A DNA stretch of 64,000 nt from IMG/VR virus record IMGVR_UViG_3300026518_000008, positions 29,164 through 93,163 of that record; one strand, given 5' to 3'. The notes beneath the pieces were generated by a model that did no database searches, was not told the DNA's origin, and was given only the letters and a program-made list of their open reading frames with translations. How positions within the stretch are numbered: the stretch's first letter is position 1; each line of letters starts with the position of its first letter. Shown in pieces: positions 22,467 through 30,290 of this stretch. This DNA is from a virus. The translations under genes were made by a program, and so were the position numbers.

Positions 22467-23750
22467 ATGGCTTATCATATAAATACATCTAGACACAACG
22501 CTACTCCAACTCAGAAGAATGCATCAGTTTGCTCTGTACCAAAGTATGACTTTGTAGGAAAAATTCACACCACATCTACTGGTGATCTTTTTGGAGTGCT
22601 TTTACTACAGCAGGAAACTCTTGACGAGATATTCGAGCAGAGCGGACCACTTGCTGTATCGAATGAATTTCAGTTCCACTATACATCATTAGTTGGGAAA
22701 CTTCAGAACCAGGGGCAGGAGCTCTATATTAGTATTCCACTTGTATGTTACAACTACAAACAGACGGTATCTGGAGCTCACATTGGATTCAACCTTGAGG
22801 ACACTGAGACTATGTCAGATGATACTCTTGAGATCGCACAGATGAAGGCTGCAGAATTTCTTAGTACAGATACTCGTACTCAGATAGAGTCTATCTTTGG
22901 AGAACTTGATTGGCATGTTGCTACACTACAGACTATGCACAGACATCCAGGAGGTTCATCTCAGGGATTCTCAAGTACAGATCTTATGACAGATCCAGAC
23001 AGAGCTGGAATTGTATTTCCACTTAATGAGTCTATTGAGAAATCTATCAGTTTTTCATCTATTATGTATGTGCAGAATGGATCGTGTAGACTTGCTCATA
23101 CTGAGGTTCGTACTGCACTTGGTTCAGCTTCAGAGAAGAGTGGAATACTATACAGCAATGGTAGATCTATTACTATTGTTGCTGGATATGATTCTACGCC
23201 TACAGAGCTTGATACTATGTTTGGCATACCTGGATACACATCTACAGATACTGTATATTTTGATGACATGCCTACCACTACAGATATACCTCAGCAACTT
23301 ACATCTATAATGAGAGAGTCCTCTTTTAGGCCAGAGATATTTATTGATGAAAATCATTTATCCACTGAGACTACTTACTATGGGAAGCAGAGAAAACCTT
23401 TGATTAAACAATCAGAATTTACAAAATCCACAGATAGCTTTCAAAATACTAACCAGCTGAGCTTATTTAGTAGAGGACTTGAAGATGACATCGTATTTGA
23501 TCAAGATGAATTATATGAAGATTATATAGATCCATTAGATCAGGATTCATCTGGAATGTATACACAAAATCCATTTGAGCTTGATCATATGGACAGAGAG
23601 ATACTTACAGATGCACTTAGAGATGAACTTGCAGATATTACATATTGCGGAACCAAGAGTCATGTTTTCACAGAACGAGAGATTGCTCTCAAGCCTGAAC
23701 ATGAGATCTGGAGATTATCCAGAACTCACAAATTACTAAAACCACTATAG
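22467..23750 (+). CDS. JAB1/MPN (JAMM) metallopeptidase, 427 aa
   Basis: Start after AAAGGATTGTACAC. The zinc motif is complete: H158-x-H160-P followed by S169-x-x-D172, preceded by W-H-V-A-T-L-Q; the N-terminal strands (about 28-50) match a JAB core. JAMM enzymes cut after a ubiquitin-like C terminus. The domain covers about residues 25-210; a long acidic, probably flexible C-terminal region (about 290-427, many Asp/Glu) is extra and may bind partners. Third gene of the E1 cassette. No separate ubiquitin-like protein was recognised in the window. Confidence 0.75.
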   Translation: MAYHINTSRHNATPTQKNASVCSVPKYDFVGKIHTTSTGDLFGVLLLQQETLDEIFEQSGPLAVSNEFQFHYTSLVGKLQNQGQELYISIPLVCYNYKQTVSGAHIGFNLEDTETMSDDTLEIAQMKAAEFLSTDTRTQIESIFGELDWHVATLQTMHRHPGGSSQGFSSTDLMTDPDRAGIVFPLNESIEKSISFSSIMYVQNGSCRLAHTEVRTALGSASEKSGILYSNGRSITIVAGYDSTPTELDTMFGIPGYTSTDTVYFDDMPTTTDIPQQLTSIMRESSFRPEIFIDENHLSTETTYYGKQRKPLIKQSEFTKSTDSFQNTNQLSLFSRGLEDDIVFDQDELYEDYIDPLDQDSSGMYTQNPFELDHMDREILTDALRDELADITYCGTKSHVFTEREIALKPEHEIWRLSRTHKLLKPL

Positions 23751-23760
23751 GACATATATT

Positions 23761-24651
23761 ATGGCTACAACATTTCAAACATTGTATGGTTCAGATGATT
23801 TGTTTTTTACACCAGAACACCAATTTGGTATACGACGTTCAGAATTAGCTGATGCAACATCTAATTCTGATACAACTACAGAAAATACATCTATTCCTGA
23901 CCCAATTGATACTAACCAATCAGAACCAGGTGAGATGATTCCGTATGACACTTCACGAGATATTACATCATTGATTACAGAATTTCATGATCATCATGAC
24001 AGGCTAGAAGGTGATGCATATGTATTTGATGCAGAGATGCTATCAAATACTAGACTCCAGAATTTCCTTATGACTATTGATCATAGGGCTAGACCAGAAC
24101 AGAGAAAGATTACTATGCCAGATATGAGCAGAATTATTGAGCATGGGCTATCTATGATTGTAGATGGATATGATCAACTTGAGTATAGAGACTGTTCTAA
24201 AGTATTTCATTTTAATAACGGAGATGTACTGCTCAGAGTATCTGGATTCATCAATAGAGCTACTGAAACTATTGAAATTATTCGTTATACGAAGAAATTC
24301 AAAGTAGACCGCATGATTGATGATGTCCAGGCAAGACGAGTATTTGATTATTCGTTATATGCATCAGCATTTCTACTAGCATCAAGATATCCAGCTATTG
24401 GAACTATGATTAAAACAATTCATGAGCATTTTGGTGAATTTCATATCACTGAGCATTTCCCGTATATATCCAGCAATAATACTATTGAGTCAATACTTGA
24501 GGCATATATATCTGATATCAATTCTGGAGAATTGCCACCAGAGTGCGAGGACAAATGGACCACTCGGGCTGGAGTTAATTCTCGTTGTGAGAAATATTGT
24601 TCAGTTAAAGATATTTGTCCATTTTACACTCCTACTCACGCTGGTTCTTAG
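23761..24651 (+). CDS. Cas4-like protein with degenerate catalytic site, 296 aa
   Basis: The C terminus has the four-cysteine pattern of Cas4/AddB-type iron-sulfur nucleases (C-x14-C-x3-C-x5-C, about residues 265-290). The expected PD-(D/E)xK core G-x-I-D ... I-x-D-Y-K reads G-F-I-N-R ... I-I-R-Y-T-K, so both acidic residues are replaced and nuclease activity is doubtful. It follows the JAB gene by 10 bases and is co-transcribed with the E1/JAB cassette. The 31194 protein has the same cysteine end. Possibly a DNA-end-binding, non-catalytic partner. Confidence 0.55.
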   Translation: MATTFQTLYGSDDLFFTPEHQFGIRRSELADATSNSDTTTENTSIPDPIDTNQSEPGEMIPYDTSRDITSLITEFHDHHDRLEGDAYVFDAEMLSNTRLQNFLMTIDHRARPEQRKITMPDMSRIIEHGLSMIVDGYDQLEYRDCSKVFHFNNGDVLLRVSGFINRATETIEIIRYTKKFKVDRMIDDVQARRVFDYSLYASAFLLASRYPAIGTMIKTIHEHFGEFHITEHFPYISSNNTIESILEAYISDINSGELPPECEDKWTTRAGVNSRCEKYCSVKDICPFYTPTHAGS

Positions 24652-25370
24652 ATAGTACAGCTGGGTGTCGTTTCAGTCGACTTCTTAAGTAGAAAGTGTT
24701 CTCCCCAGCACATGTATTAATTCATTTGCGAGATAATATTCGTATCCTGCTTAGTGTGCGTGGTAGATACACAGAGCATTTTTCCATTTGGCAACTATTT
24801 ACCATTTGGAAGAACACTACAGAACCAGAGTGATGATCATCCCACAGAGAACTCATAGGAGTTTTGTTTGGGTCGATTCATATCAGTCCCTCTAACCTTA
24901 GACAGGAAGAGAAAAGAATATGCGTGTTTAGTATCAGAATTTATGCGTTAAGAAAACTGAGATGTTAATTTGTGATATTGAGTTGTAACTGCAAAACAAA
25001 AATATTAATTGGGAATATTTATATTACTAGAACGAGTCAGTGTGGCATTGCGTCTACACATACAATTCTAGTCTCCAGAAAGATGCCCAGCTGGAGTAGC
25101 GATATGAGTCTATTTATATATACTTAGTATTCGCTATATATTTTTATATATGTCTCAGCTAAACCCACACCTTATTTAAACATAGGATGGATAGCTTACT
25201 GGCAGTGCAAGTCTGTCCTGAGTACACCAAAGTCTTAATATATAATCTATTCTTGCAGAATACAGATACAACTAAACTGATTATATTTGTGGTAGTAGTA
25301 TGCCGTGAGAATATAAAATATTGCCAATATTAATACTGCTATTAAGTTTTTAGTGTAACAACACGCCTAT
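24652..25370 (+). other. Long non-coding region, probable structured RNA
   Basis: About 720 bases without a supported frame. GCTGGG near 24660 can pair with CCCAGC near 24704. ACTAGAA near 25029 pairs perfectly with TTCTAGT near 25069 and encloses a GTGT/ACAC stem; CTCCAG/CTGGAG follows at about 25074-25097. The hairpin AGAGAACTC/GAGTTTT at 24846-24865 recurs at 25896. It leads into the tRNA locus and may be the long 5' part of the same transcript. Confidence 0.4.
24846..24866 (+). repeat. Repeated hairpin AGAGAACTC-GGAGTTTT, copy 1
   Basis: AGAGAACTC, loop ATAG, GAGTTTTG. The same string with loop ACG lies at 25896-25916, so the two copies flank the structured RNA and tRNA region. Confidence 0.4.
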
Positions 25371-25383
25371 AACTATAGAACAT

Positions 25384-25492
25384 GAATCATTAGCTTACAC
25401 ATTGGTAAATCGGATCGGTATTTGTGGAACCAAGATTTCCTAAGGAGTGCATCCTTGTAGTTAAGACACTGGTTCGAGTCCAGTATGGTTCT
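25384..25492 (+). tRNA. tRNA-like sequence, unresolved
   Basis: A T arm (ACTGG, TTCGAGT, CCAGT at 25468-25484) is followed by ATGGTTC, which pairs with GAATCAT at 25384-25390 (seven pairs, one G-T). The enclosed 109 bases hold a poor D stem, a TTGTGGA loop-like string and an extra AAGGA-GTGCA-TCCTT hairpin, so no normal cloverleaf could be drawn. A half beginning GTACCAT (25508) can also pair with this 3' end at six of seven positions. Identity unknown; no CCA is encoded. Confidence 0.35.
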
Positions 25493-25507
25493 CTATAAAC
25501 ACTTTAT

Positions 25508-25540
25508 GTACCATTAGCTCAGTCTGGTAGAGCACTGTTT
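25508..25540 (+). tRNA. tRNA 5' half without a certain partner
   Basis: GTACCAT-TA-GCTC-AGTCTGGTA-GAGC-A is a textbook acceptor strand plus D arm, followed by CTGTT. The T arm 77 bases downstream ends in CGGGCCC, which cannot pair with GTACCAT. The best available 3' partner is upstream (ATGGTTC at 25485, six of seven pairs). Confidence 0.4.
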
Positions 25541-25546
25541 CTATTA

Positions 25547-25583
25547 GTATAGAACGACGGTTCGAATCCGTCCGGGCCCACCA
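25547..25583 (+). tRNA. 3' half of a permuted tRNA (partner at 25674)
   Basis: Anticodon-stem strand (G)TATAG, short variable loop AAC, T arm GACGG-TTCGAAT-CCGTC (25556-25572), acceptor CGGGCCC, A73 and an encoded CCA. CGGGCCC pairs perfectly with GGGCCCG at 25674-25680, and GTATAG pairs perfectly with CTATAC at 25701-25706. The bases just upstream (CTATTAG) would make a canonical anticodon loop, with U33 and anticodon AUU. The 3' half therefore precedes its 5' half in the genome. Confidence 0.6.
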
Positions 25584-25586
25584 TAT

Positions 25587-25668
25587 GTGCCATTAAATTT
25601 GTATCGGTAGCATTATACGCGAGATAATTCGCAAAGGACCAGAGTTCAATTCTCTGGATGGCACACCA
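25587..25668 (+). tRNA. Linear tRNA-like gene between the permuted halves
   Basis: GTGCCAT (25587) pairs with ATGGCAC (25658), followed by A and CCA. The T arm is CCAGAG-TTCAATT-CTCTGG. ATTAT-ACGCGAG-ATAAT would be a 5-bp anticodon arm with anticodon GCG, but position 33 is C and the D stem is weak, so identity is uncertain. It is the only unit here with acceptor strands in normal order and perfect pairing. Confidence 0.5.
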
Positions 25669-25673
25669 CATTA

Positions 25674-25710
25674 GGGCCCGTAGCATGAGCGGTTCATGCA
25701 CTATACATAA
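25674..25710 (+). tRNA. 5' half of a permuted tRNA (partner at 25547)
   Basis: Acceptor GGGCCCG, TA, D arm GCAT-GAGCGGTTC-ATGC, A26, then CTATAC as 5' anticodon stem. Both stems match the 3' half located 91 bases upstream (7/7 and 6/6 Watson-Crick pairs). The 3' half that follows in the genome (25765) does not fit it in register. Confidence 0.6.
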
Positions 25711-25764
25711 TTTATTTTAAAAACCAGTGACTAGTATATACAATAGACTTAGCACCATAACCAA

Positions 25765-25802
25765 GTTTTAGGTCGGAAGTTCGAGTCTTCCATCGGGCGC
25801 CA
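25765..25802 (+). tRNA. 3' half of a permuted tRNA (partner at 25810)
   Basis: Anticodon-stem strand GTTTT, canonical variable loop AGGTC, T arm GGAAG-TTCGAGT-CTTCC, acceptor ATCGGGC, G73 and an encoded CCA. ATCGGGC pairs perfectly with GCCCGAT, which lies seven bases downstream of the CCA. Confidence 0.65.
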
Positions 25803-25809
25803 TTTATAT

Positions 25810-25845
25810 GCCCGATTAGCTCAGTTGGTAGAGCAGAAATTTAAA
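25810..25845 (+). tRNA. 5' half of a permuted tRNA, ends at a terminator
   Basis: GCCCGAT-TA-GCTC-AGTTGGTA-GAGC-A is a perfect acceptor strand and D arm, followed by GAAAT, which can pair with GTTTT of the upstream 3' half (three Watson-Crick and two G-U pairs). No T arm follows; a terminator begins nine bases later, so the only possible 3' half is the one upstream. Joining would give a loop TT-NNN-AA; the anticodon depends on the processing sites (ACC if the 3' half supplies it). Confidence 0.65.
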
Positions 25846-25853
25846 CATGAATT

Positions 25854-25895
25854 ACAGGGACAAATACGGTATATTTTGTCCCTGTACCTTTTTTT
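25854..25895 (+). terminator. Rho-independent terminator of the tRNA locus
   Basis: ACAGGGACAAA (25854-25864) pairs with TTTGTCCCTGT (25875-25885), 11 bp perfect, followed by ACC and seven T. It ends the tRNA transcript directly after the last 5' half. Confidence 0.9.
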
Positions 25896-25916
25896 AGAGA
25901 ACTCACGGAGTTTTCT
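25896..25916 (+). repeat. Repeated hairpin AGAGAACTC-GGAGTTTT, copy 2
   Basis: AGAGAACTC, loop ACG, GAGTTTTCT: a 9-bp stem with one G-T, sharing its sequence with 24846-24866. It lies in the leader of rtcB. Confidence 0.4.
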
Positions 25917-25948
25917 CAAATTAGGTACAGCACAATAAAGGAATTAGA

Positions 25949-27241
25949 ATGAGACAAGATATAGAGGAACGCATTAATGCTACTAAAGTTCCATACAAAA
26001 TATATGCAGAGTTTGTCGAAGACAAAGCTGCAGAACAATTTGCAAATTGCCTAGAGCAGGAGTCTGTAGTGCAAGGAGCTCTCATGCCAGACACACATGC
26101 CGGTTACGTTGCACCTATCGGTTCTGTACTAGCTACAAATGGTACTATTTTCCCATCTTTCGTTGGATACGACATCGGATGCGGCATGAGCTCTATCCGT
26201 ACTAATATCCAATACAAATCAGTCTCAACAGAACAACTAGAGGCTATTAAAAATCAGATTCTTAGAGATATTCCTATTGGTTTTGAGAGACATTCTAAAC
26301 CTAAGACACATATCGTAGAAAGATTTCCTATGACACCTTTTGCAAAGGACGTGTTACGCACCACTGGTTCTTATCAGTTAGGCACACTTGGCGGAGGGAA
26401 TCATTTCCTTGAAATAGGATATGACAATGACGAATATTTAAATATAGTTGTTCACTCAGGTTCGCGTGGTGTTGGACATAAAATTGCCACTAAATATATG
26501 AAAGAGGCTGCAATTCAATCAGTAGACGAATCTAGATATAGAAAAGAATTTGATGAGAAAAATAAAGCTTGGCTAAATAAAATTTTAAACAGCAAATCAT
26601 CTCCAGCTAATGACAAATTACAGGATAGATACGACAAAGCTAAAACTGAATTTACTTATCGTCGCACCAGAGCTAGAGTATCGAATATTGAGGATGCGTA
26701 TCCATTAGATAACACATCAGAACCAGGGATGGGATACATGCAGGATATGAACATGGCATTGGAATTTGCTTTAGAGAATAGAGAGCTAATGATAGGTAGA
26801 TCAGTAGCTGCTATTGCTAAAGTTCTTGGCCAGGATATTTCTACTTCTCGCTTTATCAATCGAAATCATAACCATGCAGAACTAGTAGATGGTAGATGGA
26901 TACATCGCAAGGGAGCCACTCAGGCTGCAGATGGTATGATTGGAGTTATACCAGGAAACATGGTAGATGGCTCGTTCATAGTTAGATGTAGAGGTAGCTC
27001 AGATTCTATGAATTCATCATCTCATGGAGCAGGTAGAGTTTTATCTAGACGAAAAGCCAAGGATACTCTTGACCTAGAGGAGTTTATTTCTAGCACAGCT
27101 CACCTAATAGCGAACCATTCTGATTCAAACCTAGACGAATCTCCACTTGCATACAAAAATATTTTTGATGTAATGGAACAGCAGTCAGACTTGGTTAAGA
27201 CACTAGACAGAATTGTACCAATTATAAACATTAAAGGGTGA
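25949..27241 (+). CDS. rtcB: RtcB-type 3'-phosphate RNA ligase
   Basis: Joins RNA ends with 2',3'-cyclic phosphate or 3'-phosphate to 5'-OH ends, using GTP and manganese; the enzyme heals cleaved tRNAs and ligates spliced tRNA halves in archaea and metazoa. All signatures are present: M-P-D-T-H-A-G-Y, G-Y-D-I-G-C-G-M (metal Cys), L-G-G-G-N-H-F-L-E, H-S-G-S-R-G-V-G-H, N-H-N-H-A-E, H-R-K-G-A-T and S-H-G-A-G-R-V-L-S-R, with His and GTP-linkage residues conserved. 430 aa is normal. Start after AAAGGAATTAGA. It lies 50 bases after the terminator of the permuted tRNA locus, which suggests its substrate. The rIIA-like gene follows at four bases. Confidence 0.93.
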   Translation: MRQDIEERINATKVPYKIYAEFVEDKAAEQFANCLEQESVVQGALMPDTHAGYVAPIGSVLATNGTIFPSFVGYDIGCGMSSIRTNIQYKSVSTEQLEAIKNQILRDIPIGFERHSKPKTHIVERFPMTPFAKDVLRTTGSYQLGTLGGGNHFLEIGYDNDEYLNIVVHSGSRGVGHKIATKYMKEAAIQSVDESRYRKEFDEKNKAWLNKILNSKSSPANDKLQDRYDKAKTEFTYRRTRARVSNIEDAYPLDNTSEPGMGYMQDMNMALEFALENRELMIGRSVAAIAKVLGQDISTSRFINRNHNHAELVDGRWIHRKGATQAADGMIGVIPGNMVDGSFIVRCRGSSDSMNSSSHGAGRVLSRRKAKDTLDLEEFISSTAHLIANHSDSNLDESPLAYKNIFDVMEQQSDLVKTLDRIVPIINIKG

Positions 27242-27245
27242 AATT

Positions 27246-29303
27246 ATGATAGACAACAGAATAGAAACAATTACACATACGAACGCACCAATCCAGGATT
27301 TTAGTATAGCAATGAACGCAAGCATGTTTCAGATGTTAACAAAAAATGTTTACACCAATGTTATTGCTGCAGTAATCAGAGAATGGAGCACCAATGCTAT
27401 TGACGCATGTATTGCAGCTGGAGTTTCACCACGATTTGATGTACATCTTCCTACGATAGCATCACAAGTTTTTTCAGTTAGAGATTTTGGTACTGGTCTA
27501 TCATCAGATGATGTACACGGACTGTTTTCAGCTCTTGGAGCATCTACAAAACGTGAGTCAAATCAATATAACGGTACTTTTGGAATTGGCCGTATGGCTG
27601 GACTAGCATACACTGATATGTTTACTATTGAATCATTTTTCAATGGAACATTATCTACATATGTTGTATCTATACAAGATGGAATTCCGAATATGATATC
27701 TATCAATGATACAGATACAGATCTTCCAAATGGAATGAGATTATCTATTGATGTTAGAGAGTATGATATAGATAGGTTTACTAGTGAAGCTAGAGATATA
27801 TATCAGTATTTTGACACTAGACCAGATACGAATATCCAGCTTGAATATCAAGATTATTCATCAAATCTATCAGGAGATGGATGGTACATTATTAATACAA
27901 ACGTTAGAAATTACAATCTTAATTTAGTTATGGGAAATGTTTTATATACTGTATCAACATCGCAACTTAATAAAGAAGCTAGAGATGTTCTTGAAATACA
28001 TGGCTTAGTGCTAGATGTACCTATTGGATCCGTATCTATTACTCCTGGTAGAGAATCGTTGAATCTTGATAATACTACTATTACATATTTAAACAATAGT
28101 TGCAAACATGTAATAGATCAATACGAAGAACAGTTGACTAATTTAATATGCAGTTTCGACAAAGACTTTGACAAAATTATTGCATATAGCAAATATATAA
28201 CAAGGCTTGGATGGAACTTGCAAAATAGATTTAAAAATATTAGTATAGACTACAGCACACTCTATGTTAAAAACAACTGTTTGCGTTCAATAAATATGGA
28301 AGTAGGTGTGTATTATTTTAAAAATGGATTTAAGAATATTAAATCAGTAAATGAATATATACACATAACGAATAGCACTATATTCTGCATTGCAGATACA
28401 AGAATACATATTGTTGAATCTATTAAAAAATATCTATTAGAAACAAATAATAATTTTGTAGATGTATATATAGTAAAGCCAAATAGGTGGAGTAGTGATC
28501 CAGAGGACATTAAGTCTCATGTTCAATCATCTATAGAATTATTTGATGAAATTGGAATAAAGAATTACTTTAAAACATCTGACTACTCAGTGGAGAATAT
28601 ACAACGCAAGAAGTCAGGTAAAATTTCAACTATAGATTTCATGTTTGAAAACAAATATGATACAGAACCTATATCTAAAAAAGGAGTAGAGATATTATCT
28701 ATAGATACTGGACCATTCTATTATATAGAAACTTCTGGATTTAAACCTATTAGTATGACTCCAGATGAATTATCATTGCATATGAGAGCTGCTAAATTTT
28801 ATGATAACATAAATTCTACAAATACACGAATAGTTGGTGTGCCAAAATCAGCATTACGAAATACTGTTGATGACGATAGATTCATTCCATTGGCTGGAGC
28901 ACTTGATGATATATTTTCAGAAATGACTATGCCTAAATATTTTAACGATATTGGACATGAGAATTCGTTTATCCTATATGATAACAGAATACATAGATAT
29001 ACAAATCTAAATTTGCCAGATGAACTTATTGAGTTTATTACTGAGCACAAAAAATTCTTTGAACAAAACAGACAATGTATATTACCTGCAAATGCTGTTG
29101 GGATTAAGGATAGATTTGGATGCAATGTATCATCTCCTAATTCTAAGTTGTCACTTGAGGACGTGATGGAGAAATATCCATTATTTATGTATATACTTGA
29201 TACATTCTATAGAGATGGTTTGTATTTATCTATGGAACAGATAGAAAACTATGTACAGACTATATATGAAGCAGGAGACGAAGATGAGCAAAATGACCAA
29301 TAA
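27246..29303 (+). CDS. rIIA: rIIA-like GHKL ATPase, 685 aa
   Basis: The N-terminal third is a GHKL ATPase: E-W-S-T-N-A-I-D-A-C (N box, about residue 46), V-R-D-F-G-T-G-L-S (G1) and N-G-T-F-G-I-G-R-M-A-G (G2). Length and the adjoining rIIB-like gene match T4 rIIA (725 aa). In T4, rIIA/rIIB protect against the RexAB exclusion system; the mechanism is unclear. Four bases behind rtcB, overlapping rIIB-like by 20 bases. The C-terminal two thirds are Tyr/Asn-rich and poorly conserved, as in other rIIA proteins. Confidence 0.75.
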   Translation: MIDNRIETITHTNAPIQDFSIAMNASMFQMLTKNVYTNVIAAVIREWSTNAIDACIAAGVSPRFDVHLPTIASQVFSVRDFGTGLSSDDVHGLFSALGASTKRESNQYNGTFGIGRMAGLAYTDMFTIESFFNGTLSTYVVSIQDGIPNMISINDTDTDLPNGMRLSIDVREYDIDRFTSEARDIYQYFDTRPDTNIQLEYQDYSSNLSGDGWYIINTNVRNYNLNLVMGNVLYTVSTSQLNKEARDVLEIHGLVLDVPIGSVSITPGRESLNLDNTTITYLNNSCKHVIDQYEEQLTNLICSFDKDFDKIIAYSKYITRLGWNLQNRFKNISIDYSTLYVKNNCLRSINMEVGVYYFKNGFKNIKSVNEYIHITNSTIFCIADTRIHIVESIKKYLLETNNNFVDVYIVKPNRWSSDPEDIKSHVQSSIELFDEIGIKNYFKTSDYSVENIQRKKSGKISTIDFMFENKYDTEPISKKGVEILSIDTGPFYYIETSGFKPISMTPDELSLHMRAAKFYDNINSTNTRIVGVPKSALRNTVDDDRFIPLAGALDDIFSEMTMPKYFNDIGHENSFILYDNRIHRYTNLNLPDELIEFITEHKKFFEQNRQCILPANAVGIKDRFGCNVSSPNSKLSLEDVMEKYPLFMYILDTFYRDGLYLSMEQIENYVQTIYEAGDEDEQNDQ

Positions 29304-29934
29304 AATTAGGGTTAAATTTACATTATCTAGCAATAATGTTATTGTATTCATTGACGGAACTAAATTTTATTCAGATACATCACATAACAATTTCAAAAAT
29401 ATAACAGAGCTACTGTCAGACTGGAGAGAGACTAAAAAAAAAGTCAGTAAACTTAGATCATTATTTATTGTTCCAGAGGATGTATCTAGATATATTGGTA
29501 CGGAATTACAATTAGATCACCTTATGAATCTTATTTTTAGAGGAATTGTTCTTCCACAATATTTTTATAAACTTGTACTGTATATGATTGCAAATGATTT
29601 TGATATTGGTATACTCATTAGATTACTTAACAATATATGGATATCAGATGCAGACACACACATTGTGTTACAGTTTATAGATAGAAGACATATGGCAATT
29701 ACGCCAGATGGATGTTTTCTTGAAAAAACACATAATGGAAAAAATATGATTGTAGAAAAAATAAATCCATTAGATATTACACGATGTAATAGAGAAATAT
29801 TAGAAGCATCAAGCACGCAGTTTATTGCTTGTTGTGAATCATACGACGATATAGACATTTATAACAAACCATCAGTTATTATTGATGACAACTATGATAA
29901 TTTATACAAAATTTACACAGGAGATATATTATGA
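29284..29934 (+). CDS. rIIB: rIIB-like protein, 216 aa
   Basis: Start at 29284 after GCAGGAGACGAAG; it overlaps the rIIA-like gene. A segment V-F-I-D-G-T-K-F-Y ... S-H-N-N-F-K-N-I-T-E-L-L (about 22-45) mirrors the T4 rIIB stretch around I-T-V-D-G-V-T-Y ... H-S-N-F-Q-E-I-L, and I-T-P-D-G-C-F near residue 140 mirrors I-T-E-D-G-Y-F. Shorter than T4 rIIB (312 aa), lacking its N-terminal HTH. Assignment from these strings and gene order. Confidence 0.6.
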   Translation: MSKMTNKIRVKFTLSSNNVIVFIDGTKFYSDTSHNNFKNITELLSDWRETKKKVSKLRSLFIVPEDVSRYIGTELQLDHLMNLIFRGIVLPQYFYKLVLYMIANDFDIGILIRLLNNIWISDADTHIVLQFIDRRHMAITPDGCFLEKTHNGKNMIVEKINPLDITRCNREILEASSTQFIACCESYDDIDIYNKPSVIIDDNYDNLYKIYTGDIL

Positions 29935-30290
29935 TTATATACAGACACATTCGTAGAAAGAGTTGTGATTTTTTCGACACAAAAGAGTATACGATTGCAG
30001 CAGAACTTAGAGACGGAGCATACTATATCGGCATTGCTACATGTTCACCACGAGATACATATTGCAAAAAAACTGGACGAGAGATTGCTAGATCTAGACT
30101 TAAGTCATCAGAGCAGAAGATCACACTTGATGACCTCAAATTGGAGGTAGATATTTCAGAGTGCAATATATTTACACATGAGTATACCAGCAATTTCATT
30201 GGATCACTATCTATAGAGGATTTCTCTATACACCATGTCTTATCACTTGCTCATGATACATTTATTGATAACAACAGTAGTGTATTATGA
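29931..30290 (+). CDS. Conserved phage hypothetical protein, 119 aa
   Basis: ATGA overlap on both sides. Segment I-G-I-A-T-C-S-P-R-D-T-Y-C-K-K-T-G-R-E-I-A (about 33-54) with three Cys and G-R-E-I-A resembles small proteins of other large phages of unknown function. Operon with rIIA/B-like and the nuclease gene downstream. Confidence 0.6.
   Translation: MIIYRHIRRKSCDFFDTKEYTIAAELRDGAYYIGIATCSPRDTYCKKTGREIARSRLKSSEQKITLDDLKLEVDISECNIFTHEYTSNFIGSLSIEDFSIHHVLSLAHDTFIDNNSSVL

Noticed and set aside
25508-25583. A linear tRNA of 76 bases
   Set aside because: D and T arms are at the normal distance, but acceptor strands GTACCAT and CGGGCCC do not pair, and the anticodon stem has only four pairs with a too-large loop. 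Both strands fit other partners better.
25674-25802. A linear tRNA with a 50-base intron
   Set aside because: Acceptors GGGCCCG and ATCGGGC only pair out of register; each has a perfect partner elsewhere; too short for a group I intron.
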